A stretch of 53,439 nt of DNA from DASZGI01 sp035938995 (GTDB lineage Bacteria > Actinomycetota > Actinomycetes > Streptomycetales > Catenulisporaceae), in NCBI RefSeq assembly GCF_035938995.1, contig NZ_DASZGI010000020.1, positions 1 through 53,439 on the forward strand, read 5' to 3'. Position numbers and translations under genes: made by a program. Below the pieces are notes generated by a model, which was given only the letters and a program-made list of their open reading frames with translations, was not told the origin of the DNA and did no database searches. Shown piece after piece: positions 7,809 to 16,389 of the stretch (position 1 is the stretch's first letter; each line of letters opens with the position of its first letter).

Positions 7809-8933
7809 CTACGGCTTGAACGTCATCGAGTTGTTGAGGTCGGTCTGGCACGCCTTCTGACCGGTGATCGTGTTCGCCGCCCGCATGCAGTTCGCGTACT
7901 GGCTCAGCTGCGGATAGAAGATCAGCGACAGCGAGAGCAGCGACAGCGCCATCAGCGACGAGATCGAGCTCCACACGATCGCGGCGACCGCCTCGGGCAC
8001 GCGCTTGGCCTGGCGGGACGCGTCACGCTGGGCGAAGGCGCCGAACCAGAGCCCGGTGAGCGACAGCGCCAGGCCCGTCGCCGCGCCGAACAGCCAGGCG
8101 TTGAGGTTCTGATAGCCGTTCAGGACGGTCAGGACGACGCAGGCGAAGCCGCCGATGGCCAGGCCGCGCGCCCACCGGGTGCGCAGGCTCAGCTCCGGGC
8201 GCTGCAACGGGTCCGTGCGGCGGTCCGTATCCCGGCGCTCCGGCGGCTGATACGGCGGCCGCTGCGATGGACCCTGCTGCTGCGGCCGGGTGCCTGGCCG
8301 GGCGTAACGGTTGGGATCGTGCCACGGCGCCGGGTACGGCGGGCCGGGCTGCTGCCCCGGCTGTTGACCGGACTGCGGCCAGCCGGCTGGCGGTCCGCCC
8401 ACCGGCTGCTGCGGGTTGGGCGGCGCCTGACCGGTCCATGGGGGGACACCGGTCGACTGCTGGGGCGGCTGCTGCGGTGCTGCCTGCGGCTGCGGCGGCT
8501 GGCCCGCCTGCTGGCCTTGCGGTGGCTGCGCACCCGTGGCCCCGCTGTCCTCGGGACGCGTACCGGGCGGCTGATTCGGCCAGCTCGCCTGGTCGGGGCT
8601 CGGCGGCGGAAGCGGAGGCGGGAACGCGATGGGAGGAGACGCCGGATAGGGCGCAGGCGGCGGCACGGCCCCAGGCTGGCCCAAGTACCACGGGGCCGGG
8701 GCGGGCTGGTCCGGCGACCACTGCGGCGTCTGCGCGGCGTCCGAGGGCGCGGCGTCCGAAATCCCTGTGTCGGAAGTCCCTGCGTCAGAAGTCGCTGTGT
8801 CCGAAATCCCTGTGTCGTCGGACGGCGGAGCGCCGGAAACCGGCGCGTCGTGCATCGACGCGGCGGCGGAACCGGTGTCCGGCGGACCGTCCTCGTTCTC
8901 AGGGGGATCCTGGCGGGAAGGTGCGTCGGTCAC
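7809..8933 (-). CDS. Membrane protein with long Pro/Gln-rich cytoplasmic domain (DUF4190-like C-terminus)
   Basis: A 374-residue protein starting with GTG. Residues 1-250 are disordered: an acidic Ser/Asp section with SDx repeats followed by Pro/Gln/Gly-rich sequence. Residues 255-345 hold about three membrane helices, and the C-terminal 35 residues contain two cysteines (YANCMRAANTITGQKACQ), similar to the tails of actinobacterial DUF4190 proteins. It is divergent from purN and coupled to the DUF2752 gene downstream. I do not know its function; topology suggests a small-tail membrane protein. Confidence 0.7.
   Translation of the reverse strand: MTDAPSRQDPPENEDGPPDTGSAAASMHDAPVSGAPPSDDTGISDTATSDAGTSDTGISDAAPSDAAQTPQWSPDQPAPAPWYLGQPGAVPPPAPYPASPPIAFPPPLPPPSPDQASWPNQPPGTRPEDSGATGAQPPQGQQAGQPPQPQAAPQQPPQQSTGVPPWTGQAPPNPQQPVGGPPAGWPQSGQQPGQQPGPPYPAPWHDPNRYARPGTRPQQQGPSQRPPYQPPERRDTDRRTDPLQRPELSLRTRWARGLAIGGFACVVLTVLNGYQNLNAWLFGAATGLALSLTGLWFGAFAQRDASRQAKRVPEAVAAIVWSSISSLMALSLLSLSLIFYPQLSQYANCMRAANTITGQKACQTDLNNSMTFKP
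8737..8811 (-). repeat. 15-base tandem repeats in the Pro/Gln-rich membrane protein gene
   Basis: Five units of exactly 15 bases, consensus G(C/T)GTCCGAAATCCCT on the plus strand, at 8737, 8752, 8767, 8782 and 8797. They encode SDxxx pentapeptides on the minus strand. Confidence 0.9.
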
Positions 8934-9019
8934 AGTCGTCGGCTCCGGTCGTCATGCATCGCTGCGTCACTCGTCGGGGAAAAGGGCTGCTCGATTGGTC
9001 CCCTCACGGTACCCCTAGC

Positions 9020-9060
9020 TATCGTTGCCCACATCCCGGTGGTCCGGCCCGCGGCCGGAC
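9020..9060 (+). promoter_or_regulatory. Candidate purN promoter and leader hairpin
   Basis: TATCGT at 9020-9025 fits a -10 box, giving a start near 9032 and a leader of about 70 bases. The leader contains a perfect 8-bp hairpin, GTCCGGCC-cgc-GGCCGGAC (9042-9060). No purine riboswitch fold is recognisable. Confidence 0.4.
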
Positions 9061-9102
9061 CTCGGTACGAAAGCCGAACACTCACGAAAGGATGCCGCGG
9101 TC

Positions 9103-9753
9103 GTGGCCTCCCCAGTTCTCTTCCGGCAATTATCCCCGCCCTCGCCTCCCGCGCGCATCGTCGCGCTCGTCTCGGGTTCGGGCACCAACCTTCAAGCCCT
9201 TCTCGACGCCGGCGCGGACCCAGCCTATGGTGCGGCGGTCGTCGCCGTCGGCGCGGACCGCCCCGGAATCCTCGCCCTCAAACGCGCCGAAGACGCGGGC
9301 CTGCCCACCTTCGTCCTGCGCATCGCCGACTTCCCGGACCGTACCGCCTGGGACCGCGCCCTGCGCGACGAGGTCGCCAAGCACAGCCCGGACCTGGTCG
9401 TCTCGGCCGGCTACATGAAGCTGCTCGGCCAGGACTTCCTGGAGGCGTTCGGCGGGCGGACCGTCAACACGCATCCCGCCCTGCTGCCCTCCTTCCCCGG
9501 CATGCACGGCGCGCGCGACGCCCTCGCGTACGGCGTCAAGATCACCGGGTGCACGCTCTTCGCGGTCGCGGCGGGCGTGGACGACGGTCCGATCATCGCG
9601 CAGGAGGCCGTCCCGGTGCTGGAGGGCGACGACGAGGACAAGCTGCACGAGCGCATCAAGAACGTCGAACGGCGCATGCTCGTGCACCAGGTGGGCCGGA
9701 TGGCCCGCGAAGGCTGGACGATCCACACCGACCGGAAGGTGACCATCCCGTGA
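9103..9753 (+). CDS. purN: Phosphoribosylglycinamide formyltransferase
   Basis: Transfers a formyl group from 10-formyltetrahydrofolate to GAR, the third step of purine synthesis. It shows the phosphate loop VSGSGTNLQ, the catalytic segment NTHPALLPSFPG (Asn and His) and the catalytic Asp in DDGPII. The GTG at 9103 is chosen because GAAAGGA lies about 10 bases upstream and the family starts just before the PARIVALVSG strand; this gives 216 residues. Its stop overlaps the purH start (GTGA). Confidence 0.95.
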   Translation: MASPVLFRQLSPPSPPARIVALVSGSGTNLQALLDAGADPAYGAAVVAVGADRPGILALKRAEDAGLPTFVLRIADFPDRTAWDRALRDEVAKHSPDLVVSAGYMKLLGQDFLEAFGGRTVNTHPALLPSFPGMHGARDALAYGVKITGCTLFAVAAGVDDGPIIAQEAVPVLEGDDEDKLHERIKNVERRMLVHQVGRMAREGWTIHTDRKVTIP

Positions 9754-11363
9754 GCAGCACCGACGACATCGTTCCCGAGACCCCTTCCGGGTCGGACGCG
9801 GCCTTCGCATCGCCCCGCCTGCCGCTGCGCCGCGCGCTGATCAGCGTCTACGACAAGACCGGCCTCGAAGATCTGGCCCGCGGACTGCACGCCGCCGGGG
9901 TCGCGCTGGTGTCCACCGGCTCGACCGCGTCGCGCATCGCCGCCGCCGGGGTGCCGGTGACCGAGGTCGCCGACCTCACCGGCTTCCCCGAGTGCTTGGA
10001 CGGCCGGGTCAAGACCCTGCACCCGCGGGTACACGCCGGGATCCTGGCCGACCGGCGCCTCGACGACCACGTGCGCCAGCTCGACGAGCTCGGCATCGAG
10101 CCCTTCGACCTGGTCGTGTGCAACCTCTATCCGTTCACGCAGACCGTGTACTCGGGCGCGACGCCGGACGAGTGCGTCGAGCAGATCGACATCGGCGGCC
10201 CCTCCATGGTGCGCGCCGCGGCGAAGAACCACCCGAGCGTCGCCGTCGTGGTCGACCCGGCCCGCTACGCCGACGTGCTCGCGGCGGCAGAGGGCGGCGG
10301 CTTCACCCTCGAGCAGCGCAAGCGCCTCGCCGCCGTGGCGTTCGCGCACACTGCCGCCTACGACGCCGCCGTGGCGTCCTGGTTCGCCTCGGCGTACGCA
10401 CCGGCCGACGAGTCACAGTTCCCTGACTTCCTGGCCACCACCTTCACCCGCAGGACGGTGCTGCGCTACGGCGAGAACCCGCACCAGGCCGCCGCGCTGT
10501 ACGCGTCGGAGATCGGCGGCCTCGCCACCGCCGAGCAGCTGCACGGCAAGGAGATGTCCTTCAACAACTATGTGGACTCCGACGCCGCGCTGCGCGCCGC
10601 CAACGACTTCGGCGACGCCTGTGTCGCGATCATCAAGCACGCCAACCCGTGCGGCATCGCCGTCTCAGCCTCCGGCGACGTCGCCGAGGCGCACCGCAAG
10701 GCGCATGCCTGCGACCCGGTCTCGGCCTTCGGCGGGGTCATCGCCAGCAACCGGCCGGTCAGCGCCGAGATGGCCCGGCAGGTCGCGGAGGTGTTCACCG
10801 AGGTGATCGTCGCCCCCGACTACGAAGCGGGCGCGGTCGAGATCCTCACCGCCAAGAAGAACATCAGGCTGCTGCGCACCGCGTCGCGGGCGCGGCGGCA
10901 GACCGAGTACCGGCAGATCTGCGGCGGGCTGCTGCTCCAGGTCGGCGACAACTTCCAGTCCCCGGGCGACGACCCGGCGAACTGGCGGCTGGCGTCGGGC
11001 CCGGCGGCGTCCGACGAACTGCTGGCCGATCTGGCGTTCGCCTGGCGGGCCGTGCGGGCGGTCAAGTCCAACGCGATCCTGCTGGCCTCCGGCCTGGCCG
11101 CGGTCGGGGTCGGGATGGGACAGGTCAACCGGGTCGACTCGGCCAGGCTCGCGGCGGCCAGGGCGGGGGACCGGGCGGTCGGCTCGGTCGCCGCGTCGGA
11201 CGCCTACTTCCCGTTCGCCGATGGGCTCCAGGTGCTGATCGACGCCGGCGTGCAAGCGGTCGTGCAGCCCGGCGGCTCGGTGCGCGACGCGGACGTCATC
11301 GCCGCCGCCGAGGCCGCAGGCGTGACGATGTACCTGACCGGGACGCGGCACTTCGCGCACTGA
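9750..11363 (+). CDS. purH: Bifunctional AICAR formyltransferase/IMP cyclohydrolase
   Basis: Catalyses the last two steps of IMP synthesis. A 537-residue protein: N-terminal IMP cyclohydrolase (MGS-like) domain with KTLHPRVHAGIL, and C-terminal AICAR transformylase with KHANPCGIAVS. Start is GTG, overlapping the purN stop. A long open frame extends more than 600 codons upstream in the same frame but it is antisense to, or out of frame with, real genes. The gene ends at a strong bidirectional terminator facing the DUF4190 gene. Confidence 0.97.
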   Translation: MSSTDDIVPETPSGSDAAFASPRLPLRRALISVYDKTGLEDLARGLHAAGVALVSTGSTASRIAAAGVPVTEVADLTGFPECLDGRVKTLHPRVHAGILADRRLDDHVRQLDELGIEPFDLVVCNLYPFTQTVYSGATPDECVEQIDIGGPSMVRAAAKNHPSVAVVVDPARYADVLAAAEGGGFTLEQRKRLAAVAFAHTAAYDAAVASWFASAYAPADESQFPDFLATTFTRRTVLRYGENPHQAAALYASEIGGLATAEQLHGKEMSFNNYVDSDAALRAANDFGDACVAIIKHANPCGIAVSASGDVAEAHRKAHACDPVSAFGGVIASNRPVSAEMARQVAEVFTEVIVAPDYEAGAVEILTAKKNIRLLRTASRARRQTEYRQICGGLLLQVGDNFQSPGDDPANWRLASGPAASDELLADLAFAWRAVRAVKSNAILLASGLAAVGVGMGQVNRVDSARLAAARAGDRAVGSVAASDAYFPFADGLQVLIDAGVQAVVQPGGSVRDADVIAAAEAAGVTMYLTGTRHFAH

Positions 11364-11382
11364 CATCCCCGGACACGCGTTT

Positions 11383-11418
11383 CGCGCCCCGGAGTCCGGC
11401 CTCGGACTCCGGGGCGCG
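11383..11418. terminator. Bidirectional terminator between purH and the DUF4190 gene
   Basis: A perfect 16-bp stem with a 4-base loop (arms 11383-11398 and 11403-11418) sits between two convergent genes, 20 and 15 bases from their stops. Confidence 0.85.
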
Positions 11419-11432
11419 TCCGCGTCTGCGTC

Positions 11433-11918
11433 TCAGTTCCCGAGGATTCCGCTGCGGACGCACTGCTGGTACTGCGTCGGCTTCACGTTCGGGTCGTATT
11501 GCGTGCAGGTGCTGAAGGTGTGCACGACCCAGATGACGACCGCGATCTCGATCGCGTTGACGATGATCGCGATGATCGAGGTGATCAGGCCGGTGATCGC
11601 CATGCCCTTGCCAGCCTGACCGGTGCGGTTGACCGTGCGGATGCCGATGATCGAGAAGACCAGGCCGACGATCCCGATCACGCCGCCGACGTAGAGGATC
11701 GACGTGCACAGCCCGACGATGCCGAGGATCATCCCGGTCAGCGCCATGCCGCTGCGCGGCTGCGGCGGCATCGCCAGCGGATACGGGGCTGGATACGGGT
11801 ATCCGTACGGCCCGTAGCCCGGCTGCTGCTGCGGCGGGCCGTAGCCCGGCGGCGGCTGGTCGCTCGGCGCCCCGTCGAACCCCTGCTGGCCTGCGGTGTA
11901 ACCCGGTGTTTCGGACAC
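11433..11918 (-). CDS. DUF4190 domain-containing membrane protein
   Basis: A 161-residue protein. A Pro/Gly/Tyr/Gln-rich cytoplasmic start of about 55 residues precedes two to three hydrophobic segments (SGMALTGMILGIVG, then GIVGLVFSIIG and a final helix IIVNAIEIAVVIWVV), the usual DUF4190 pattern, and a short tail with two cysteines. Function unknown. GTG at 11918 is chosen because an AGGGGGAAG ribosome site lies 5-13 bases upstream. It is divergent from folD. Confidence 0.82.
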   Translation of the reverse strand: MSETPGYTAGQQGFDGAPSDQPPPGYGPPQQQPGYGPYGYPYPAPYPLAMPPQPRSGMALTGMILGIVGLCTSILYVGGVIGIVGLVFSIIGIRTVNRTGQAGKGMAITGLITSIIAIIVNAIEIAVVIWVVHTFSTCTQYDPNVKPTQYQQCVRSGILGN

Positions 11919-11979
11919 TGCTTCCCCCTGGATCGATGCGCGGCCGAGCTCGGCGAGCGAGTCTATCCGCAGCCTCTGC

Positions 11980-11985
11980 GAGAAT
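11980..11985 (+). promoter_or_regulatory. folD: Candidate -10 box of a leaderless folD transcript
   Basis: GAGAAT stands 7 bases before the folD ATG, so transcription would begin at or next to the start codon; no ribosome site is present. The surrounding TCTGCGAGAATG is identical to the sequence before trpS. Confidence 0.5.
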
Positions 11986-11992
11986 GGATTAC

Positions 11993-12859
11993 ATGACGGC
12001 GACGATTCTCGATGGCTGGAAGACGGCGGCGGAGATCCGCGAGGACCTGACCGACCGGGTGGCCGTGCTCGCCGGGCGCGGCGTGGTCCCGGGGCTCGGC
12101 ACGGTGCTGGTCGGCGACGACCCGGGCTCGCACTCCTACGTGACCATGAAGCACCGCGACTCCGCCAAGATCGGGATCCGGTCGATCGACCGCCGCCTGC
12201 CCGCGAACGCCTCACAGGAGCAGGTCGAGGACGTCGTCGCCGAGCTGAACGCCGACCCGCAGTGCCACGCCTACCTCGTGCAGCTGCCGCTGCCCAAGGG
12301 CCTCGACGAGTTCCGGGTGCTCGAGCGGGTCGATCCGGCCAAGGACGCCGACGGCCTGCACCCGGTCAACCTCGGAAAACTGGTGCTCGGCGAACCCGCG
12401 CCGCTGCCGTGCACCCCGTACGGCGCGATCGTGCTGCTGCGCCGTTTCGGCATCGAGCTGAACGGGGCGCACGTCGTGGTCGTCGGGCGCGGCCTGACGG
12501 TCGGGCGCCCGCTCGGCCTGATTCTGACCCGCCGCTCGGAGAACTCCACCGTCACCCTGTGCCACACCGGAACGCGCGACCTGCCCGGGCTCACCCGCCA
12601 GGCGGACATCATCGTGGCCGCCGCCGGAGTGCCGCACCTGATCACCGCGGACATGGTCAAGCCGGGTGCGGCCGTGCTTGACATCGGCGTCTCACACGTG
12701 GACGGCAAGCTGACCGGAGACGTGGACCCGGCCGTGGCCGGAGTCGCCGGATTCCTCTCACCCAACCCCGGCGGCGTCGGGCCGATGACGCGGGCTCAGC
12801 TGCTCACCAACGTCGTGGAGGCCGCCGAGCACGCCGCAGGGCTCGACATCGCCGGCTGA
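11993..12859 (+). CDS. folD: Bifunctional methylenetetrahydrofolate dehydrogenase/methenyltetrahydrofolate cyclohydrolase
   Basis: Interconverts methylene-, methenyl- and 10-formyl-tetrahydrofolate, supplying the cofactor for PurN and PurH upstream. A 288-residue protein with SYVTMK (active-site Tyr and Lys), VQLPLPK, PCTPYG and the NADP-binding loop VVVGRGLTVGRPLG. ATG at 11993 matches the family start (MTATILDGW); another ATG lies at 11984. It converges on glgB with only 22 bases between stops. Confidence 0.96.
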   Translation: MTATILDGWKTAAEIREDLTDRVAVLAGRGVVPGLGTVLVGDDPGSHSYVTMKHRDSAKIGIRSIDRRLPANASQEQVEDVVAELNADPQCHAYLVQLPLPKGLDEFRVLERVDPAKDADGLHPVNLGKLVLGEPAPLPCTPYGAIVLLRRFGIELNGAHVVVVGRGLTVGRPLGLILTRRSENSTVTLCHTGTRDLPGLTRQADIIVAAAGVPHLITADMVKPGAAVLDIGVSHVDGKLTGDVDPAVAGVAGFLSPNPGGVGPMTRAQLLTNVVEAAEHAAGLDIAG

Positions 12860-12881
12860 CCCGCGGCGGCTGGTTCAGCGG

Positions 12882-15497
12882 TTATTCGGGATCGTCCAAG
12901 AGGGCTGATTCGGGGTCGAGCCTGGAAGCCGTCGCGCCGCGTTCGAGCGCTGTCTCCGACGGCAGCGACGGCTCCGCGGCCGCCACAGGCTCCGGGGCGT
13001 GCGGCTCCGGCTCGGCGAGCTCGTCGATGTCGGGCTCCTCAGCCTCGAGGATCTCCACGACCGCGACGACGCCCTCCTCCTCCCGCTCGTGCTCCCGCGG
13101 CTCGAGCCCCTCGCCGACGCCTTCCACGTCCTCGACGTACTGCGGGAGCTGCCGCGGCACCAGCCACAGCGCTCCGAGCGGGGGCACCCGCAGCACCGCG
13201 CGCGCCGGCCAGCCGCCCCACTCCTCGCCGATGGCCGTCACCGAGCCGAGGTTGCCGACGCCCGAGCCGCCGTAGCGGTCCGCGTCGGTGTTGAGCACCT
13301 CGTCCCAGATCGGCGCCTTTTCCACGGACAGCGGCAGCGCCAGGGTGTACCCCTCCCAGGGCACGCCGGCGAAGTTCACGATGCACACCAGCGGCGTGCC
13401 GTCCAGGGACCAGCGGACGAACGCGAACACGTTGTGGTCCGTGTCGTCGGCTACCAGCCAGGAGAATCCGGCCCCTGAGTTGTCCTGCTGCCACAGCGCC
13501 GGACGCTTGCGGTACTCGCGGTTGAGGTCCTCCACCGTCCGGAACACGCCGCGGTGCTCGCCGTAGTCCAGCAGCCACCAGTCCAGGCCGCGCTGCTCGG
13601 ACCACTCGTCGTTCTGCGCGAATTCACAGCCGGAGAACAGCAACTGCTTGCCCGGGTGCGCCCACATGTAGGCGAGGAACGCGCGCAGGGTCGCGAACTG
13701 CTGCCAGCGGTCGCCCGGCATCTTGTTCAGCAGCGAGCCCTTGCCGTGCACCACCTCGTCGTGGCTGATCGGCAGGATGAAGTTCTCGGTGAACGCGTAC
13801 ACCAGCGAGAAAGTCATCCGGTTGTGGTGGTAGCGGCGGTTGACCGGGTCCTCGCGCAGATAGCCGAGGGTGTCGTGCATCCAGCCCATGTTCCACTTGA
13901 ACCCGAAGCCGAGCCCGTGCACGCCGGTGCCGTGGATCTCCTGGTGCGTCGGCTGGGTCACCCCCGGCCAGGCGGTGGACTCCTCCGCCATCACGACCGA
14001 GCCGGGCACCCGCTTGTAGACGGTCGCGGTCAGCTCCTGCAGGAACGAGACCGCCTCAAGGTTCTCCCGGCCGCCGTACGCGTTGGGATGCCAGTGGCCC
14101 GCCTCGCGCGAGTAGTCCAGGTAGAGCATCGAGGCCACGGCGTCCACCCGCAGCCCGTCCACGTGCATCTCCTCGCACCAGAACAGGGCGGAGGCGACCA
14201 GGAAGTTGCGCACCTCGCGGCGGCCGTAGTCGAAGACCAGCGTCCCCCAGTCCGGGTGCTCTCCGCGCCACGGGTCCGGATGCTCGTACAGCGCGGTGCC
14301 GTCGAACTCGGCCAGCGCCCAGCTGTCCTTCGGGAAGTGCGCCGGAACCCAGTCCACGATGACGCCGATCCCAGCCCGGTGCAGGGCGTCCACCAGAACG
14401 CGGAAGTCATCGGGGGTGCCCAGCCGCGCGGTCGGGGCGAAGTAGGAGGAGACCTGGTAGCCCCACGATCCGCCGAACGGGTGCTCGGTGGGCGGCATGA
14501 ACTCCACGTGCGTGAAGCCCAGCTCGTTGAGGTACGGCGGCAACTGCTCGGCCAGGCCGTGGTAGTCGAGCCCGGGCCGCCAGGAGGCCAGGTGCAGCTC
14601 GTACACCGACATCGGGGAGTGGTAGGGGTCGTATCCGACCCGCCGCTCCATCCACGCGGCGTCGGTCCACTCGTGGTGCGAGTCGTCGATGACCGAGGCG
14701 TTCGCCGGGGGCTGCTCGCACCGGCGGGCCAGCGGGTCCGCCTTCTGCCGCCACACCCCGTCGCGGCCGAGGATCTCGTACTTGTACCGGGAGCCCTCCC
14801 CGACGCCCGGAATGAACAGCTCCCAGACGCCCGACGCCCCCATCGTGCGCATCGGGTGGCTGGTGCCGTTCCAGTAGTTGAAGTCCCCGACGATCCGCAC
14901 GCCGCGCGCGTTCGGCGCCCACACGGCGAACGACGTGCCGCTCGGCGCGTCGAAGGGGGAGTCCGGCGGGGAGTCGAAGCGGCGCACCCGCGCGCCGAGC
15001 ACCCGCCACAGCTGCTCGTGCCGGCCTTCGCCGATGAGGTGGAGGTCTATCTCGCCGAGCGTGGGCAGGAAGCGGTACGGGTCGTCGAGGGTGACCTCCG
15101 CGCCGCCGTAGTCGATGGCGAGCCGGTAGTCGCCGAGCTCGATCGGCAGCACGGCCGCGAAAAGCCCCTCGCCCTCCGGCGTGAGCGCGTAGCGCTCGCC
15201 GGTGGCGGTGAGGACCGCCACGGTCTCGGCGAACGGGCGCAGCGTGCGCACCAGTGTGCCGCCAGCCGCCGGGTGGGCGCCGAGCAGCCGATGCGGATCG
15301 TGGATCGCCCCGTCCAGCAGGGCCCTGCGTTCTTCGTCGGCGAGCGCCGGCGCGGCTCCGGCCGCGCGGGTGGAATTCCCGCCCGGTGTCCTGTAGCCGG
15401 CGATCCGTGCCTCGTCACGCACCGTACGCACCGTCAAAGCGCCCACGTCCTCGTCTTGTCGGAGCCTGGCAGGTCTCCCATCTCCGCTTTCTACCAT
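12882..15497 (-). CDS. glgB: 1,4-alpha-glucan branching enzyme
   Basis: Makes the alpha-1,6 branches of glycogen. An 871-residue protein: N-terminal CBM48-type modules, then a GH13 barrel with nucleophile Asp452 in GLRVDAVASM, the acid Glu near 505 in MAEESTAWPG, and the transition-state Asp in ISHDEVVHGKGS. The catalytic protein ends near GALWLVPR (about residue 763); a 105-residue acidic Glu/Pro-rich tail follows that is not part of the family. The extreme N-terminus is uncertain because several in-frame starts exist. No other glg genes are visible in the window. Confidence 0.95.
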   Translation of the reverse strand: MVESGDGRPARLRQDEDVGALTVRTVRDEARIAGYRTPGGNSTRAAGAAPALADEERRALLDGAIHDPHRLLGAHPAAGGTLVRTLRPFAETVAVLTATGERYALTPEGEGLFAAVLPIELGDYRLAIDYGGAEVTLDDPYRFLPTLGEIDLHLIGEGRHEQLWRVLGARVRRFDSPPDSPFDAPSGTSFAVWAPNARGVRIVGDFNYWNGTSHPMRTMGASGVWELFIPGVGEGSRYKYEILGRDGVWRQKADPLARRCEQPPANASVIDDSHHEWTDAAWMERRVGYDPYHSPMSVYELHLASWRPGLDYHGLAEQLPPYLNELGFTHVEFMPPTEHPFGGSWGYQVSSYFAPTARLGTPDDFRVLVDALHRAGIGVIVDWVPAHFPKDSWALAEFDGTALYEHPDPWRGEHPDWGTLVFDYGRREVRNFLVASALFWCEEMHVDGLRVDAVASMLYLDYSREAGHWHPNAYGGRENLEAVSFLQELTATVYKRVPGSVVMAEESTAWPGVTQPTHQEIHGTGVHGLGFGFKWNMGWMHDTLGYLREDPVNRRYHHNRMTFSLVYAFTENFILPISHDEVVHGKGSLLNKMPGDRWQQFATLRAFLAYMWAHPGKQLLFSGCEFAQNDEWSEQRGLDWWLLDYGEHRGVFRTVEDLNREYRKRPALWQQDNSGAGFSWLVADDTDHNVFAFVRWSLDGTPLVCIVNFAGVPWEGYTLALPLSVEKAPIWDEVLNTDADRYGGSGVGNLGSVTAIGEEWGGWPARAVLRVPPLGALWLVPRQLPQYVEDVEGVGEGLEPREHEREEEGVVAVVEILEAEEPDIDELAEPEPHAPEPVAAAEPSLPSETALERGATASRLDPESALLDDPE

Positions 15498-15557
15498 GCC
15501 ATGCGTGGCGCGGGGAGTCTCGTCGGCCAGCTGCGGGCCAAGCGGCGGTGAACGCGA

Positions 15558-15589
15558 GGCGACCGCCGCCCGCGCGGGCGGCGGTCGCC
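15558..15589 (-). terminator. 32-base perfect palindrome after the Cys-rich gene
   Basis: Arms 15558-15573 and 15574-15589 are perfect complements, GGCGACCGCCGCCCGC and its complement. It lies 18 bases past the stop of the minus-strand Cys-rich gene and before glgB, so it probably separates the two. Confidence 0.7.
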
Positions 15590-15606
15590 GGGCCCTCTGA
15601 GTGCGA

Positions 15607-15903
15607 TTAGCCGATCAGGCGATCCAGCGTTCCGTTCTTGACATCGGCGACCAGCGCGCTGAGCTGTTCGAGGGACATCTGGACCCGCTGGCCGAAATCG
15701 TCCGTGAGGACTACGCGGTGCGCAGTGTCGGCGCCGTGGTCGAGGAAGAGCTCCGGGCAGCCGCAGCTGCAGTTGCCGCAGAAGACCGCGACCGATTCGA
15801 GCGTGTTGGCGCCCACGGGAGCGGCACCGAGCGTGGCGCTCGGGGGAGCGCAGGTCAACGGGTTTGCAGGGGTGGGGGACTCGACGTCTCGGCCGTGCAT
15901 CAT
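15607..15903 (-). CDS. Small Cys-rich protein (CGNCSCGCP motif), possibly DUF397-like
   Basis: A 98-residue protein of unknown function, with a second possible ATG at 15900. The N-terminal 38 residues are variable; the middle has four closely spaced cysteines, CGNCSCGC, followed by PELFLDH, then VVLTDDFGQRV and an amphipathic helix MSLEQLSALVADVKNGTLD. The order Cys segment, beta strand with Asp, then a helix ending in G-x-L-D resembles the actinomycete DUF397 family that pairs with XRE regulators, but I could not confirm this. The cysteine cluster suggests metal binding. A palindromic operator-like site lies upstream and a strong terminator downstream. Confidence 0.65.
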   Translation of the reverse strand: MMHGRDVESPTPANPLTCAPPSATLGAAPVGANTLESVAVFCGNCSCGCPELFLDHGADTAHRVVLTDDFGQRVQMSLEQLSALVADVKNGTLDRLIG

Positions 15904-15942
15904 GCTCTCGCCTATCTGGCTGGAAGTATCCGGACACCGTGG

Positions 15943-15958
15943 CTAGTGAGCACACTAG
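15943..15958. promoter_or_regulatory. Operator-like palindrome upstream of the Cys-rich gene
   Basis: CTAGTG-agca-CACTAG is a perfect 6-4-6 inverted repeat about 40 bases before the start codon. GATACT (complement of 15925-15930) between them could be the -10 box, which would put the palindrome in the -35 region. Confidence 0.5.
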
Positions 15959-16034
15959 GGCGGCGAAACAACCCTAACCACAGCACATCGGGCGCAATGC
16001 GCATCGACCGGATGCGCCTGCGCGCCCCCACCGA

Positions 16035-16064
16035 GATCCGACACCCGGTGATCCGGCACCCGGT
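16035..16064. repeat. Two 15-base repeats downstream of the LapA-like gene
   Basis: GATCCGACACCCGGT is followed directly by GATCCGGCACCCGGT. The unit resembles the repeats on the other side of the same gene. Confidence 0.7.
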
Positions 16065-16077
16065 CCGCCCGACGACG

Positions 16078-16356
16078 TCAGCGCTTCCGGACGGCTCGCC
16101 GTTTCAGCAGGTACCCGACGACGAGACCGGCCGCGAAGTTGATGACGAACGCGATCCAGAGCTTCGCGGACACCCAGACCACCCAGAAGTGGATCCGCGT
16201 CGCGTCGTTGTTCGCCAGGACGAACCACGCCGTCAGGGCCACGATCACCGCGCCGGTAATCGTCTTCGGATGGCGCACCCAGGACGCCAGGCGGCCGCGT
16301 TCCCGCTTCTTGGTGTCCAGGACCGCCGGTGTTCCGATCGGGGGTAAGTCGCTCAT
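16078..16356 (-). CDS. LapA (DUF1049) domain-containing membrane protein
   Basis: A 92-residue protein with two hydrophobic helices: ITGAVIVALTAWFVLANND, then LWIAFVINFAAGLVVGYLL, ending in a basic KRRAVRKR tail. This two-helix layout with NND between strands is that of LapA/DUF1049 proteins; in E. coli the family acts in envelope assembly, in actinobacteria the role is unknown. ATG at 16356 has GGAGG five bases upstream. Related short tandem repeats flank the gene on both sides. Confidence 0.78.
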   Translation of the reverse strand: MSDLPPIGTPAVLDTKKRERGRLASWVRHPKTITGAVIVALTAWFVLANNDATRIHFWVVWVSAKLWIAFVINFAAGLVVGYLLKRRAVRKR

Positions 16357-16389
16357 GTCCGCCTCCGCCCGCCTCTGGACAGCCGCCGC

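Noticed and set aside
9042..9060. Purine riboswitch before purN
   Set aside because: Only a simple 8-bp hairpin is present; the conserved loops and three-way junction of a purine riboswitch are missing.
7785..9749. Open reading frame of more than 650 codons running into purH in the same frame
   Set aside because: It is Arg-rich, antisense to the Pro/Gln-rich membrane protein gene and out of frame across purN. purH starts at the GTG overlapping the purN stop.
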